Positions 17,001 through 25,755 of a DNA stretch of 59,767 bases are shown piece by piece. This DNA comes from Hominisplanchenecus_A murintestinalis. Lineage in GTDB: Bacteria > Bacillota > Clostridia > Lachnospirales > Lachnospiraceae. The notes beneath the pieces are model-generated. The model saw only the letters and a list, made by a program, of their open reading frames with translations. It was not told the origin of the DNA and ran no database searches. The stretch covers positions 1 through 59,767 of the forward strand of contig NZ_CALPCM010000018.1 of NCBI RefSeq assembly GCF_943193015.1, read 5' to 3'. Each line of letters starts with the position of its first letter. Within the stretch, counting starts at the first letter, position 1. A program made the translations under genes and the position numbers.

Positions 17001-18899
17001 TTCTTTCCGCCATTCATTTTCGCCCCAGAACGGCATAGAATAAGACATCGTACAGTAGTTATACGCATAACGTGCCGGAACTTTACATTCCTTGTGTACT
17101 TTCTCTCCCACCGGAACAACTGCTTCCGGCATTTTAACCTGATTCCCCACCTGGCTAATCATCACATTGCAGTAATATTTCAGATAATGGTTCAGCCCGC
17201 TGGCCAGAGAAACGCCGTCATTCCCGGTAATCTTAACCTTACCGTCCCCGGCATCTTCAATATCATAATAGTCATATGCCCCCGGTTCACCTACTTCAAA
17301 CGTAAACCAGTCCACATAGGCTTCACCAATATTTCGACGGATGATTCCTCTTACTTCGTCAATCGTGTCCTGCACGGTTATCGGCTGATTGTACGCAGAT
17401 TCTTCCCACGATTCCGGCGGGGTAAACTCTGCCGCGTGAGCTTCCCCTGCCTTTTCCCCTTTTATGCGCACCTCGTTTAAAACAGCCTTCGCACCTACAG
17501 AATTGTATTCTAAAAGTACGCGCACACTGCTTGCCTTCACGCCGTCTGCCTGATAGATTTCCCCTTCTTCCGGGCAAGGTTCTTTGCTTGTCTTTTCCGC
17601 CAGCTTGGAATAATTTTGTCCATCATTGCTGTAATACAGGGAATACTGAGAATATCCGTTTGACGGCATATAAATCTCAATTTCAGACAGGCTGTATTCA
17701 CCGCCCAGCCCGATGTCCACATAAGCGGGGTACTGCTTCGCACTCCAGGTATTTTCTGTATTTCCGTCCACAATCCTGCCTACGGTATCCTGGTCATAAT
17801 TTGCATGGAGGTCTTCACTGCCCCAGGCAATATTTTCTATATCCCCTTCTGCAAGCGCCGCCTTATTAGCAAGGAGCTGAAACTCTGCAAGCTGCGGAAT
17901 GCTGTTCTTTGCCGCAGCATTCTCTGCCGTAAAGACTGCTTTCAGCATGTGGTACTCCACTTCTTTCGCGTTTATTCCCTCCAGCTCGCTTACCGTAATC
18001 TCCTTCCGGCTGCTTCCTGCCTGCGTTCCAATCGTACCTGAAGCTATCTGTGCATATTCAGAACTCCGGCGTTTCTTTCCCAAAATCGTATAACCGTATA
18101 CAGCGCCGGAAGTATCTTCTTTCATGGCAAGGACAAACTGGCGGATTTTCTGGTCTACATCCAGTTTCACTTCCACAAAAGGCAGCGTCCCGTTTTCTGT
18201 CTCAATCACACTGAAATTCTTCGTATGCAGAGCAGCATATGTATCAAACTTCCCGTCTGCCGCATTTTTCTTTTCTGCCGACGCATTCACACTCGCTTCC
18301 AGGGAAACTTCTCCTCTGCTCACTGCAATATTTTCCAGCTCTACAACTTCTTCCGCATCCTGGTCAATATAAATTTCTGCCTCTGTAACTGCCGGCCAGA
18401 ACTGACCTGCCGCGCCGTCTGTAAGCGGCCTGTCAAGCGTCACATACAAATGGGACATTGCCTGAGGTACATCAAATACAAACTCATATCCCTCGCTTAA
18501 CGTTGCCGTCTTTTCTGACCCCGGCACATCTGCCAAATCACTAACGACTCCATTTAGCGCATATTTCATCTTTACATCCATGCTGCGGTTCGAATGGCTC
18601 TCAAATTTCAACACGACCTTTTTCACGCACTTCGTATTTGCCGCCGGCAATGCAAATTCAATCGTACATGGCCACTTGGCTCCATCGTTTATCCACATGG
18701 TATCCGTACTCCCATCTACCATATTGGATGCCGGCTTTCCGTTCTGTTCACTTGGCACAGTAATCTCGCAGTCTGCCGCGATATTTTCCAGCGCGCCCGC
18801 CGCTTCTCCATCCGCCAGCGCTGTCACCGGAACTGCCGTAAATATCATCAGGCATGCCGTCAGAATACCCACCGCCCGTTTCCATAGTTCTTGTCTCAT
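14016..18899 (-). CDS. Secreted GH89 alpha-N-acetylglucosaminidase with CBM32-like, FIVAR and BspA-type LRR modules
   Basis: The 1627-aa exported enzyme removes terminal alpha-linked GlcNAc, as on gastric and duodenal mucin. It starts at 18899 after AAGGGGG. A signal peptide (about 1-30) precedes three discoidin/CBM32-like regions (about 40-165, 190-340, 350-480; NMVDGSTDTMWI, IVDGNTENTWSA). The NAGLU-type core spans about 500-1200: DPFHEGGNTGY carries the expected acid/base Glu799, and IAPEGSQNN the expected nucleophile Glu926. Their spacing is close to that in the Clostridium perfringens and human enzymes. Three FIVAR modules (YTPESWKAYQTAL type) follow, then a proline linker and a lysine-rich BspA-like LRR_5 domain. 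There is no LPXTG signal. A strong promoter lies at 18970-18998. Confidence 0.94.
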   Translation of the reverse strand: MRQELWKRAVGILTACLMIFTAVPVTALADGEAAGALENIAADCEITVPSEQNGKPASNMVDGSTDTMWINDGAKWPCTIEFALPAANTKCVKKVVLKFESHSNRSMDVKMKYALNGVVSDLADVPGSEKTATLSEGYEFVFDVPQAMSHLYVTLDRPLTDGAAGQFWPAVTEAEIYIDQDAEEVVELENIAVSRGEVSLEASVNASAEKKNAADGKFDTYAALHTKNFSVIETENGTLPFVEVKLDVDQKIRQFVLAMKEDTSGAVYGYTILGKKRRSSEYAQIASGTIGTQAGSSRKEITVSELEGINAKEVEYHMLKAVFTAENAAAKNSIPQLAEFQLLANKAALAEGDIENIAWGSEDLHANYDQDTVGRIVDGNTENTWSAKQYPAYVDIGLGGEYSLSEIEIYMPSNGYSQYSLYYSNDGQNYSKLAEKTSKEPCPEEGEIYQADGVKASSVRVLLEYNSVGAKAVLNEVRIKGEKAGEAHAAEFTPPESWEESAYNQPITVQDTIDEVRGIIRRNIGEAYVDWFTFEVGEPGAYDYYDIEDAGDGKVKITGNDGVSLASGLNHYLKYYCNVMISQVGNQVKMPEAVVPVGEKVHKECKVPARYAYNYCTMSYSMPFWGENEWRKELDWLALNGVNLVLDVTAQEEVWRQFLGRLGYTHQEAKDYIAGPAYYAWAYMANLTGFGGPVHDSWFGERTELARKNHLIMRKLGMQPVLQGYSGMVPVDIKNVASGEYALGDNDVITQGGWCSFQRPYMLRTTNDAYDKYAALFYECQKNVFGDISDYYATDPFHEGGNTGYMDVSAMSRKVLASMMEYNPDAVWVIQSWQGNPTNGLLNGLEENREHALVLDLYAEKTPHWNETNPGSYGGGNFGGTPFVYCMLNNFGGRMGLHGHMDNIVKGVADAMNNSGYMEGLGIAPEGSQNNPVLYDLLFETVWCNDASQPLEKINTADWLKKYVRRRYGAESENAYQAMLILENTVYKASLNNLGQGAPESYINARPATGINAASTWGNAVISYDMAELERAARLLLEDYDTLKDSDGYRYDLADILKQVLSNKSQGIHRQMVNALEARNLEQFTEKSNEFLALIDKVDKVLSSRKEFLLGTWVESAKALAENADDFTEDLYEFNAKALITTWGGYPQAESGGLKDYSNRQWAGLTRDFYKQRWSMWIEKQKAELAGNSAANINWFEFEWAWARANTIYRTEASGADLWALGMDVLREPVTNPPVGVEAAREELLDILSTEGSKGENAYSAESWAPYAEAIQEVRAALKKDGVTAEELQAAKNKLTQASAGLVSVVVASKTELTNYTETLKEKEEEIYTPESWKAYQTALAKVEEVLANPDADRDMVFAAKARLERAVQNLALAPLFSEKAGLESYIDTLAGKAEKDYTPESWKVYAAALEEAKRVLADEGADLETVIEARRKLEEAAGGLRKPEVKPDPAPGPNPEPNPEPNPGPSPSPGDPKPPVGDTLPKAGTIYKTKTLEYKVTASSDKVKTVSVQNLKNSKAKAITVPATIKIGKYTYKVTEIAPKAFRKKVKLASVTIGTNVRKIGKNAFEGCKKLKKVTIKSKVLKSVGKQALKGIYKKAKVSVPKKQYKAYVKLFKKAKTAKSVKIVKK

Positions 18900-18969
18900 A
18901 GTTACCCCCTTGCTTCCTTCAATATTCGTGCCCAAAACCCTCGGAAATACATCCTTTAACACTAATTTC

Positions 18970-18998
18970 AGTATAGCAGACGGGAGTCAAATATTCAA
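18970..18998 (-). promoter_or_regulatory. Promoter for the GH89 gene
   Basis: On the minus strand, TTGAAT (18993-18998) and TATACT (18970-18975) are separated by exactly 17 bp, about 70 bp upstream of the GH89 start codon. It is a good sigma-A match. Confidence 0.65.
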
Positions 18999-19013
18999 TA
19001 GATTAGTTTTTCC

Positions 19014-19379
19014 TTACGAAAGCATTCCCCCCAGCATCCCCCCTCCGGCACAGAGCATCAGTGTCGTCAGCATCTGTACAGGCTGCGCTGAAATCCCGTG
19101 CTTCACCGCCAGGGACAAGACAAGCAGGAGTGTAAAATAAATTCCTCCTACCGCAAGCCCCCACAAAAATTTCCTGCTGCCGCATTTCTTCCCTGCAAAA
19201 AATCCCCCGATAAAGCAGGACAGAAGGTAGACGAGAATAATCCCCACCGATACCTTCCCTTCATCCAGCTCGAACTGGAACAGAAGGAACGTTAAAACCA
19301 GCAGCATCGCAATTGTGATTATGTAGGATACCACCAGTGACTTCAATATAGCCGACATTTTTTTCATACTTACATTCAT
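19014..19379 (-). CDS. TIGR04086/YrzE-type small membrane protein
   Basis: The 121-aa protein has four hydrophobic segments (about 10-32, 42-60, 66-88, 95-118) and glycine-rich motifs (CFIGGFFAGKK, LCAGGGMLGGM) typical of this family. Start at 19379, preceded by GGGAG at 8-9 nt; the upstream in-frame ATG overlaps that ribosome site. The function of the family is unknown. It stands between the GH89 gene and a lipoprotein gene, all leftward. Confidence 0.8.
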   Translation of the reverse strand: MNVSMKKMSAILKSLVVSYIITIAMLLVLTFLLFQFELDEGKVSVGIILVYLLSCFIGGFFAGKKCGSRKFLWGLAVGGIYFTLLLVLSLAVKHGISAQPVQMLTTLMLCAGGGMLGGMLS

Positions 19380-19468
19380 AGCAGCTTCTCCCATTCAAGA
19401 TTTGTCCCTTGGAAAAATATATGCCGGCCCCCGTATAGTTATTCTCCCCGTCCTTCTGTTTCATCAGG

Positions 19469-19510
19469 AAAGCCGCAGCAGGAAGCCCATTTCTCTCCCG
19501 CTGCGGCTTT
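19469..19510 (-). terminator. Terminator downstream of the DUF3887 lipoprotein
   Basis: The arms aaagccgcagc (19469-19479) and gctgcggcttt (19500-19510) pair over 11 bp with a 20-nt loop. The terminal A/T arms supply the T-run. It lies just beyond the stop at 19516. Confidence 0.75.
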
Positions 19511-19515
19511 CTTCT

Positions 19516-19935
19516 TTAACGTATCAAAAACTGTACCAGCTCCATTTTTTCATTAAAAGCAATGCTGAATACAATCTCTCCGTTTTCGTAGATTCCTTCT
19601 ATGATAGCCCCTCCATATTTCGTTCCTGCTGCTTTATCTACCGTGCCCACGATATCTACATCCCCCAGCTCTTTAAAAGCGCCGTTCTCTTTCAGCAGCG
19701 GGTCACAGCTTTCTGTAAACTGTTCCACCGTATTCTTTTCTTTCAGGCTGGCGTCTCCCATATCAATGATTCCCTGATAATCCTTTTCGTTAAACATGCT
19801 GACTACTTTTTCCGCTTCTTCTCTTACCGCCGTTTCCTCAAAGGAATCCGGAAGTTTCTCTTTCTGGCTGCATCCCGTCAGACACACGATCCCCAGCAGC
19901 GCCAGAACTATGATTGTTCCTATCGTTTTTTTCAT
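19516..19935 (-). CDS. DUF3887-type lipoprotein
   Basis: The 139-aa protein has a lipoprotein signal (KKTIGTIIVLALLGIVCLTGC, lipobox LTGC, Cys about 22). The mature part (AEKVVSMFNEKDYQGIIDM ... FNEKMELVQFLIR) matches the DUF3887 pattern, an NTF2-like small fold found on Firmicutes lipoproteins. The start at 19935 is preceded by GAGAGGG. It should be anchored on the outer face of the membrane. The role is unknown. Confidence 0.78.
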   Translation of the reverse strand: MKKTIGTIIVLALLGIVCLTGCSQKEKLPDSFEETAVREEAEKVVSMFNEKDYQGIIDMGDASLKEKNTVEQFTESCDPLLKENGAFKELGDVDIVGTVDKAAGTKYGGAIIEGIYENGEIVFSIAFNEKMELVQFLIR

Positions 19936-19996
19936 TTTTCCCTCTCTTTCTGCGGCGTGTGCCGCCGGCATAATACATAAACTCCCTTTGCTTTCA

Positions 19997-20839
19997 CTAT
20001 TTCAGCAGCATCTCTTTTACCTGTTTCAAATCTTTCTGCACCTGCCGCCACACTGCCTCAATTCCGTCAAATTTCCGGATACCCCGAATAAAAGAATGAA
20101 ACTCTGTCATGACTTTTTCCCCATAAATATTTTGGTCAAAATCTGCCAGCATCGTTTCTATCGTGATATCTGAAGAATCATCCACCGAAGGCCGCGTACC
20201 TACATTGGTCACTCCCGGATACCTCCTGCTCTCCACTTCTGTGCATGTAGCATAGACCCCATTAGGCGGCTTGCGCTTGCTGCCGTATATCTTCAGATTT
20301 GCCGTCGGCATCCCTACGGTGCGCCCCAGCGCTTTGCCATGAACTACTTTTCCCAACATGATATACGGATGGCCGCATAATGCCGCCACTCCCTCCATAT
20401 CGCCCCTGTCCAGGCATTTTGCCACGTCTGCCGCTGTCACAGATTTTCCCTCTGTACACACCATATCTGCTGCTGTCAGCTTTTTCTCCCACGTTTCAAG
20501 CCTCTTCCTGTCCGGACATTCTTTTCCAATTACAAACTGTTCCGCTCCCAGCTCTTCTATAAGAATTTGGGGTATAAATCCTTCCTGCCGGGACAGCTCC
20601 ACAGGCAGAGAGACCAGAACATCCACTCCCATCTTCTCCAAAAGCCAGGCCTTTTCCAGTTCGGTGGTAAGCACATCTTCTGCCTGAAAACAGCTCACTA
20701 CTACCGACTGTCTCCCTGTTTTCCGGCTCTCTTCCACCAATCTTCGAACAACCGCCTGATGTCCCAGATGAATACCGTCAAAGCTGCCAAATGCCACACA
20801 AGTATGTCTCATTTTTTCTATCTTGTCAATATGCTTCAT
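19997..20839 (-). CDS. ribF: RibF-like riboflavin kinase with a degenerate FAD-synthetase half
   Basis: The 280-aa protein resembles bifunctional RibF, which phosphorylates riboflavin and adenylates FMN. The nucleotidyltransferase half (about 10-150) keeps FGSFDGIHLGHQ, the ATP-binding signature. The usual second motif (a DFRFG-type stretch) is replaced by FVIGKECPDR, and the total is about 30 residues shorter than typical RibF. The kinase half keeps GRTVGMPTANL (about 195-205) and PNGVYA. It may be a second RibF acting mainly as a kinase. Lactate-like spacing to the next gene is absent: a terminator separates it from the upstream foldase gene. Confidence 0.72.
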   Translation of the reverse strand: MKHIDKIEKMRHTCVAFGSFDGIHLGHQAVVRRLVEESRKTGRQSVVVSCFQAEDVLTTELEKAWLLEKMGVDVLVSLPVELSRQEGFIPQILIEELGAEQFVIGKECPDRKRLETWEKKLTAADMVCTEGKSVTAADVAKCLDRGDMEGVAALCGHPYIMLGKVVHGKALGRTVGMPTANLKIYGSKRKPPNGVYATCTEVESRRYPGVTNVGTRPSVDDSSDITIETMLADFDQNIYGEKVMTEFHSFIRGIRKFDGIEAVWRQVQKDLKQVKEMLLK

Positions 20840-20868
20840 ATCCGCCTCACTGCCCTGTATATCTGCAA

Positions 20869-20896
20869 GGGGCTGCTGTCGTTACACAGCAGCCCC
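20869..20896 (-). terminator. Terminator after the foldase gene
   Basis: The GC-rich arms ggggctgctgt and acagcagcccc (11 bp) enclose the loop cgttac, 46 bp beyond the stop at 20942. The T-run on the minus strand is weak, but the stem is strong and well placed. Confidence 0.6.
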
Positions 20897-20941
20897 AGCT
20901 ACGCGAAATTATAAATTGTTCCTGCTATCTCCTGATATGCC

Positions 20942-22114
20942 TTACTCTGCGGCCGTCTCGCTTTCCGCAGCTGTCTCAGATACCGCCTCTGTTTCGGAAA
21001 CTGTCTCTGTCTCGGATGACGCTTCTGTTCCTGAAACTGTTTCCGTCTCAGACGCCCCCTCCGTTCCCTCGCTTCCTGTATCTGCAGCCGTCTCTCCTGA
21101 CGCTGCTTCCGTTTCTGTACTCTTTATTTCAAAAGTGTCTGTAAATGTAATTTCATCCAGCAGTTTATCATCCTGGGTAAACTCTGCCGCTTCTTTCCAC
21201 GCGTCATACACTTCATTGAACTTGTCTGATTTCCGCTGGGATACGATCGTCTCCTTCTGGCTGTCTGTCGCTTCTCTGTCAAACGTAGACTGCATCTGCG
21301 CTACATAATACCCATTATCCGCTTCAATCACGCTGTCCGCAAATTCGCCGTCTGAAAGACTGTCCACAGCTGTCTTTACTTTCTCATCAATGCTGCCGTT
21401 GTCTGTTCCGTAGGATGTTGTAGTAGCCGACATATTCTCATCAATCGCCTTTACTGCCTCATCCATATCCGTGCCGCCCTTTACTGCATCCAGAACCTGC
21501 TGTGCCTTTTCTTTCTGTGCTGCTTTCTCTTCTTCTGTCATGGACGTTGTATTTCCATCGGCATCCGTAGTATCCGCTGTGCTGAACATCACATACTTCA
21601 CTGTCTTCTGTGCCGCTTCCTCATCGGACACCTCTGTGTCTACATCCTTAATAATTGCCGCCTGCATCTTATTCTGAATCAGAGTCAGGGTCAGCATACG
21701 CTCCACTGTCTCCTGGGATGCTGTCATTGCTTTCAACACATCTTTCTCATTGCTCTCCATGAACTTTGCAGCGGCTTCGGTAATCTTCGCTTTGTCGTCA
21801 TCCGTAAGCTCTACGCTATACTCGTCCATATGCTTTTCCAGAATCAGCATCTGTTCCACATTCTCTATGATATTGCTCTTCACCGTAGGGCCATAGCTCG
21901 ACCACATATCCTCACCGAACATGCTGCCGTACATACTCTGCATCCCTGCCTGGTTATAACGCACCATAAAGTTTACCAGCGCATAGTCAATCTTCTCTCC
22001 ATCTAAAGTAGCGACTGCCTTTCCCGCATTGTCTGCGCTGCATCCTGTCACTGTCCCAACCGCCAATCCCAGGCACAGCCCTGCTGCCAGCAGCTTCTTC
22101 CCTATCTTACTCAT
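20942..22114 (-). CDS. SurA/PrsA-like lipoprotein foldase with an acidic Ser/Thr/Glu tail
   Basis: The 390-aa protein has a lipoprotein signal (LCLGLAVGTVTGC) and a SurA_N-like region (EKIDYALVNFMVRYNQAGMQ). A parvulin-like rotamase segment (VKYVMFST ... DNGYYVAQMQS, about 185-310) follows. The last 60 residues are a repeated Glu/Thr/Ser low-complexity tail (SETETVSETEAVSE). It should sit outside the membrane and assist folding of secreted proteins, which fits a strain exporting very large enzymes. The start at 22114 follows AGGAAAC. The upstream in-frame extension lacks a ribosome site. Confidence 0.8.
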   Translation of the reverse strand: MSKIGKKLLAAGLCLGLAVGTVTGCSADNAGKAVATLDGEKIDYALVNFMVRYNQAGMQSMYGSMFGEDMWSSYGPTVKSNIIENVEQMLILEKHMDEYSVELTDDDKAKITEAAAKFMESNEKDVLKAMTASQETVERMLTLTLIQNKMQAAIIKDVDTEVSDEEAAQKTVKYVMFSTADTTDADGNTTSMTEEEKAAQKEKAQQVLDAVKGGTDMDEAVKAIDENMSATTTSYGTDNGSIDEKVKTAVDSLSDGEFADSVIEADNGYYVAQMQSTFDREATDSQKETIVSQRKSDKFNEVYDAWKEAAEFTQDDKLLDEITFTDTFEIKSTETEAASGETAADTGSEGTEGASETETVSGTEASSETETVSETEAVSETAAESETAAE

Positions 22115-22236
22115 GATAAGTTTCCTCCTAAAAATTGATTCGTTGTCCTTCTTCGAAACACTTCCTTTAGTATAATCCCTTTCCGGTTTTCCCGCAATAT
22201 TTTTTCTCAAATTAACACATTTTTCACAAGGATACC

Positions 22237-25200
22237 CTATTTCAGCAGCTTAATTTCCTCCAGAACTTCTTTGACTGTCACGAGTACATCCTCATTGTCC
22301 CGCATCCCCCGCCTCGGCTTCGATAAGCGGAAATACGGCGGCGTATTCATCACGAACGCCAACCGTCCCCTATACTGCTTTACCAGCAGCTCGATTTTCT
22401 TGGGATCCGCCTGCGCCCGCTCAAACATGGTAAACTTAATCTCATTTCCCCTCTGCGCCACTTCTGTTACCCAAGCGCTGTGAGCCAGAGCTTTTAAATT
22501 GGCTACCGCCAGAAGATTCTGTACAGATTTCGGAGGCTCTCCGAAACGATCTACCAACTCTTCCAGCATATCGTCATACTCTTCTTCGTTTTCAATCGCG
22601 GCAATCCGTTTGTAAATATCAAGCTTCTGCCCCTCATTCTTAATGTACCGTTCCGGAATAAACGCATCGATATCAATGTCTATGGAAGTCTCATATTCTT
22701 CCTCCGGCGTCCGTTCGCCCTTTTCTTCCTTCACAGCTTCGTGGAGCATCTTACAGTAAAGGTCATATCCCACCGCCTCCATGTGCCCGTGCTGCTGGGC
22801 TCCCAGCAGGTTTCCGGCTCCCCGAATTTCCAAATCCCGCATGGCTATCTTAAAGCCGCTCCCCAACTCCGTAAATTCCCGGATAGCGTGGAGCCTTTTC
22901 TCCGCTACCTCTTTCAGCATCTTATTTCTCCGGTACATCATGAACGCATAAGCCGTCCGGTTCGAACGCCCCACACGTCCCCGGAGCTGATAGAGCTGAG
23001 ACAAGCCCATATTGTCCGCGTCATGGATAATCATCGTATTGACATTCGAAATATCCAGCCCTGTCTCAATAATCGTCGTAGAAACCAGTACGTCAATTTC
23101 TCCATTAATAAACTCATACATGATTTTTTCCAGTTCACGCTCTTTCATCTGCCCATGTGCAAATGCCACGTTCGCTTCCGGAACCATCTTTGAAACTGCA
23201 TTCGTCATTTCCACAATGGTGTTTACCCGATTGTACACATAATATACCTGTCCGCCCCGCGCCAATTCTCTGCTAATAGCTTCCCGCACCATCTCCTCAT
23301 TGTACTCCATCACATAGGTCTGAATCGGCATCCTTTCCATAGGCGCTTCTTCCAACACGCTCATATCGCGAATTCCTATCAGACTCATATGGAGCGTTCT
23401 CGGAATGGGCGTGGCCGTCAGCGTGAGCACATCCACATTTTCTTTCAGCTTCTTTATCTTTTCCTTATGCGTAACCCCAAACCGCTGTTCTTCGTCAATC
23501 ACGAGCAGCCCCAGATTCTTAAATTCCACATCGGAAGAAAGGACTCTGTGAGTTCCGATAATAATATCCACCAGTCCCTTCTTTAAATCCGCCAGCGTCT
23601 GTCTTTGCTGTGCCTGAGTGCGGAAACGGCAGAGCAGGTCCACCCGAACCGGAAAATCCTTCATCCGCTGTGCAAACGTGTTATAATGCTGCTGCGCCAG
23701 AATTGTCGTCGGCACCAGATATACCACCTGCTTGCTCTCCTGCACCGCTTTAAATGCTGCCCGTATAGCAATTTCCGTTTTCCCGTATCCTACATCGCCG
23801 CAGACCAGGCGATCCATGATTTTCCGGCTTTCCATATCCTTTTTTACCGCTTCAATCGCCAAAAGCTGATCTGCCGTCTCTTCAAAAGGAAATGTCTCCT
23901 CAAACTCTCTCTGCCAGACGGTATCCGGTCCGTACTCAAACCCCTGCTGCTCCTGGCGCGCCGCGTAAAGCTTTACCAGATCTTTCGCAATATCTTTGAC
24001 AGCGCCCCGCACTTTCGTCTTGGTCTTTCTCCACTCCGGTCCTCCCAGCGTATTAAGCTTTGGCTGCCCGGCATCCTTATCCGCATATTTCTGAATAACA
24101 TCCATCTGCGTAGCCAGCACATAGAGCTTGCCTCCCCCCGCATACTCGATTTTCATATAATCTTTGGCTACACGGTCTACCTCCACTTTCTCAATTCCCC
24201 GGTAGACGCCCAGCCCATGATTTTCATGAACCACATAATCGCCCACGGACAGCTCGGAAAAGCTCTGGATTTTCTTTCCCTCATAGGTTTTGCGCTTCTT
24301 TTTTTTCTTCTTTTCCTGCCCGAAAATATCGCTCTCGGATATTACCACAAATTTAATCAGCGGATACTCGTATCCCCTATTCAATTTTCCATAGCTTACT
24401 AAAATCTCTCCCGGCGCCACTTCCCTGTCCAGATTTTCCGTATAAAAACTGTTCAGTTCTGCATCGCGCAGGTCTGCCGCCAAACGCTCCGCACGGCTTC
24501 TCGAACCGGAAAGCAGTATCACCTGATATCCGTTTTTCTTCCATCTCTGCAAATCCCGGACAAGCATTTCAAAACTATTATTATATGGATTCACGGCCCT
24601 CACGTCCAGGCTGAACCCAGCCGTCACCTTCCAGGGCTGCCGCGGAGAATCCAACGTACACAGCCCCAGGCAGTGCTGCCGGTTCAGCCGCCCGATTGTG
24701 TCCTGGCACGTATTTAACACGCCTGTCTGCTTCGGAAGCGCATACCCTTTCTCCAAACGGCTTTCCATACTCTCCCTGAACTCCATCTCAATGGCGTTTC
24801 CCTCTTCCATGAGACGGTGGGGCTCATCCAGTACAAACAGGGGCTCCCTCCCTTTACAGTATTCTATCAGGCTCTCTGTTTTCTCATAGAGATAATCCAC
24901 CAGCGCATCCATCCCTGCCTCCCATGAAAGCTCTGTCAGCCGCTCCTTTGTCTCTTCCAGCAGCATTTTCAGACGGTGCGCCTCCTCTGTCCGCATTTCC
25001 TGGCGCATCTGCTCATAGGGCTTCTTCACATCTCTTTCCATCCGCTTCACAGCCTTTTGGATGCGCTCCTGATCCGCTATCACCTCTCTTGCAGGATAGA
25101 TTGTAATACACTCCAGATTTTCTATGGAACGCTGACTCTCCACATCAAAGCTTCGAATGGAATCCACCTCGTCCCCCCATAGCTCAATACGCACGGGATT

Positions 25201-25755
25201 CTCCTCCGTCAGTGGAAAAATATCCAGAATGCCTCCCCGTGCCGCAAACTGCCCTGCGCTTTCCACCTGCGGCGTATTCTCATATCCCATCGCTGTCAGC
25301 TTCTGTTTGATCGCGTCCACTTCTAACATGCTGTCATTTTTGATAGATAAAATGTTTTTTTTCAGCTCTTCCAGCGGCATTAGATGATCCATACAGCCGC
25401 CCATAGTGGTGATAATCGTTACCTGCTCTTCCTCGACCAATGCTTTAACCGCCGCCAGCCTCTGCCGGACAATCAGGTTACTGTGAATATCCGCGCTATA
25501 AAAAATCAAGTCCCTGGCCGGATACAGCAGCGCTTTCCTGTCAAAAAAGCGACAGTTCTCATAGATTTCCTTTGCGCGGGATTCGCTGTAAGTCAATACA
25601 ATCTTACAGGGAAAATCTTCTCCTGCCGTATATATGAAATGCGGTTTCTGGGCGTCAATACACCCTGCCACCTGCACGATACCTCTTTTTTTCAGCGATG
25701 CTTTGATTTGCGGAAATTCGCTCAATTTTTCCAATGGCTCTGTAAAAGCTCTCAT
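22237..25755 (-). CDS. mfd: Transcription-repair coupling factor Mfd
   Basis: The full-length 1172-aa protein removes RNA polymerase stalled at DNA lesions and recruits UvrA. The UvrB-like N-terminal part (about 1-350), the RNA polymerase interaction domain (SVGDYVVHENHGLGVYRGIE, about 510), the RecG-like translocase (GDVGYGKTEIAIRAAF Walker A; VIDEEQRFG for the DExQ box; TATPIPRTL; SRLRG-like QLRGRVGRS) and the C-terminal TRCF domain are all present. Its start ATG overlaps the pth stop by 4 nt, giving the pth-mfd pair known from Bacillus. Confidence 0.97.
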   Translation of the reverse strand: MRAFTEPLEKLSEFPQIKASLKKRGIVQVAGCIDAQKPHFIYTAGEDFPCKIVLTYSESRAKEIYENCRFFDRKALLYPARDLIFYSADIHSNLIVRQRLAAVKALVEEEQVTIITTMGGCMDHLMPLEELKKNILSIKNDSMLEVDAIKQKLTAMGYENTPQVESAGQFAARGGILDIFPLTEENPVRIELWGDEVDSIRSFDVESQRSIENLECITIYPAREVIADQERIQKAVKRMERDVKKPYEQMRQEMRTEEAHRLKMLLEETKERLTELSWEAGMDALVDYLYEKTESLIEYCKGREPLFVLDEPHRLMEEGNAIEMEFRESMESRLEKGYALPKQTGVLNTCQDTIGRLNRQHCLGLCTLDSPRQPWKVTAGFSLDVRAVNPYNNSFEMLVRDLQRWKKNGYQVILLSGSRSRAERLAADLRDAELNSFYTENLDREVAPGEILVSYGKLNRGYEYPLIKFVVISESDIFGQEKKKKKKRKTYEGKKIQSFSELSVGDYVVHENHGLGVYRGIEKVEVDRVAKDYMKIEYAGGGKLYVLATQMDVIQKYADKDAGQPKLNTLGGPEWRKTKTKVRGAVKDIAKDLVKLYAARQEQQGFEYGPDTVWQREFEETFPFEETADQLLAIEAVKKDMESRKIMDRLVCGDVGYGKTEIAIRAAFKAVQESKQVVYLVPTTILAQQHYNTFAQRMKDFPVRVDLLCRFRTQAQQRQTLADLKKGLVDIIIGTHRVLSSDVEFKNLGLLVIDEEQRFGVTHKEKIKKLKENVDVLTLTATPIPRTLHMSLIGIRDMSVLEEAPMERMPIQTYVMEYNEEMVREAISRELARGGQVYYVYNRVNTIVEMTNAVSKMVPEANVAFAHGQMKERELEKIMYEFINGEIDVLVSTTIIETGLDISNVNTMIIHDADNMGLSQLYQLRGRVGRSNRTAYAFMMYRRNKMLKEVAEKRLHAIREFTELGSGFKIAMRDLEIRGAGNLLGAQQHGHMEAVGYDLYCKMLHEAVKEEKGERTPEEEYETSIDIDIDAFIPERYIKNEGQKLDIYKRIAAIENEEEYDDMLEELVDRFGEPPKSVQNLLAVANLKALAHSAWVTEVAQRGNEIKFTMFERAQADPKKIELLVKQYRGRLAFVMNTPPYFRLSKPRRGMRDNEDVLVTVKEVLEEIKLLK

